A model generated the notes under the pieces. That model searched no databases and was not told the DNA's origin. It was given only the letters and a program-made list of their open reading frames with translations. Below, one piece after another: positions 63,390 to 64,000 of a DNA stretch of 64,000 bases. The stretch is from the NCBI GenBank assembly GCA_028277745.1, contig JANQFR010000085.1, forward strand, positions 39,905 through 103,904. The letters are read 5' to 3'. Position 1 is the stretch's first letter, and each line of letters begins with the position of its first letter. The translations under genes and the position numbers were made by a program. The stretch is from Phycisphaeraceae bacterium (GTDB taxonomy: Bacteria > Planctomycetota > Phycisphaerae > Phycisphaerales > Phycisphaeraceae).

Positions 63390-64000
63390 TCATACGCCGC
63401 CGACGGTGGGGAACCAGTCGGGCCGGCGGGGGTCCTGGTGGAATCGCGCGTAGTAATCGCCGCGTTGCTCGTAGTACTTTTCGTAGTGGGCCATCTTGTC
63501 CTCGTCGAGCGTGACGCCGAGGCCGGGGCCGGTGGGCACACGGATGCAGCCGTCTTCGTATTGCATCGGCCCGCCTTCGATGATGTCGTCGGTAAGGTAG
63601 TGGTAATGGGCGTCGCCGGCGAAGGTCATGTGCGGGATGGAGGCGGCGGTGTGGAGCATGGCCGCAAGCTCGACGCCGAACTCCGCGCCGCTGTGCATCG
63701 CCACGCCCAGGCCGAACGTCCGGCAGACGGCGGCGAGGTCCTTCACGCCGCGCGGCCCCTCCCAGTAGTGCAGGTCGGTCAGCACGACATCCACCGCGCC
63801 CATCCGGACCGCCGGGCCCAGGTCGTCGAAACGGGCGGGGTACATGTTCGTCGCGATCGGGGTGCGGATCTGTTGCCGCACCGCCGCGTTGCCCTCCAGC
63901 CCCCACGCGGGGTCCTCGAAGTACTCCGGGGCGACCGCCTCGAGACGCTGGCCGATCCGCACCGCGGTCGGGACCGACCAGACGCCGTTGGGGTCGATCC
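63390..64000 (-). CDS. Enolase-superfamily sugar-acid dehydratase (5' part outside window)
   Basis: C-terminal part of a mandelate racemase/glucarate dehydratase-type enzyme; the frame stays open to the window end ('DPNGVWSVPTAVRIGQRLEAVAPEYFEDPAWG'). The Asp and Glu of 'DPNG' and 'YFEDP' match metal ligands; 'AVDVVLTDLHYWEGPRGVKDLAAVCRTFGL' and 'MHSGAEFGVELAAMLHTAAS' resemble the catalytic His region of glucarate dehydratases. It would dehydrate a sugar acid to a 2-keto-3-deoxy acid for the RraA-like aldolase. It is 25 bp upstream of the GH10 gene. Confidence 0.87.
   Translation of the reverse strand, partial: IDPNGVWSVPTAVRIGQRLEAVAPEYFEDPAWGLEGNAAVRQQIRTPIATNMYPARFDDLGPAVRMGAVDVVLTDLHYWEGPRGVKDLAAVCRTFGLGVAMHSGAEFGVELAAMLHTAASIPHMTFAGDAHYHYLTDDIIEGGPMQYEDGCIRVPTGPGLGVTLDEDKMAHYEKYYEQRGDYYARFHQDPRRPDWFPTVGGV

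Overview
The window is high-GC DNA, almost fully coding, and reads as a chromosomal segment of a heterotrophic planctomycete, most likely class Phycisphaerae and probably marine. The grounds are a type II secretion operon, DUF1559-type pseudopilins, a PEP-CTERM protein with an exosortase, FGly sulfatases, an agarase-like glycoside hydrolase and corrinoid methyltransferase genes together. The taxonomic call is inference. No rRNA, tRNA, CRISPR array, transposase or phage gene was seen.

Layout. (1) 2-13497, plus strand: a tightly overlapping type II secretion operon in the order E-F-G-H-I-J-K-L-M-C-D, followed by a TPR lipoprotein and two secreted proteins of unknown role. gspE is cut by the window edge. 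(2) 13814-21243, plus strand: a second overlapping operon with a membrane-anchored TPR protein, an exosortase (Cys-Arg-His triad), a 988-residue TPR protein and a sulfatase-fold hydrolase without the formylglycine cysteine. A leader with possible RNA hairpins precedes it. (3) 21290-33034: a sulfatase regulon. Three FGly sulfatases, an HExxH protein, a LacI regulator, an SSS symporter and a large polytopic membrane protein surround three exact copies of a 14-bp operator (core TGAACGTTCA), each placed on a good sigma70-like promoter. (4) 33149-38146, minus strand: a second LacI regulator, a PEP-CTERM protein, a pseudopilin and an agarase-like GH.

(5) 38469-52638: a corrinoid methyl-transfer island. 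It has an MtaB-type methanol:corrinoid methyltransferase with its three zinc ligands, an MtaC-type corrinoid protein, six different uroporphyrinogen-decarboxylase-fold (MtaA-like) proteins (one fused to a thioredoxin domain), a G3E GTPase, an AraC regulator, and a divergent pair of DUF1638 and a RACE-type reductive activator. (6) 52881-64000, minus strand: a pseudopilin, an AraR-type regulator (GntR head, LacI-like body), a giant LamG/GH protein that shares a promoter-operator motif with the regulator gene, and a catabolic run of RraA-like, SDR, GH113-like, GH10 and enolase-superfamily genes cut by the window end.

How it may fit together (inference): secreted sulfatases and glycosidases depolymerise sulfated and methylated polysaccharides, LacI/AraR-type repressors sense the products, SSS-type transport imports them, and the corrinoid island handles methyl groups. 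T2SS and exosortase supply export and surface anchoring. The strongest new observations are the two cis-regulatory circuits read directly from the DNA and the six-paralogue UROD/corrinoid island.
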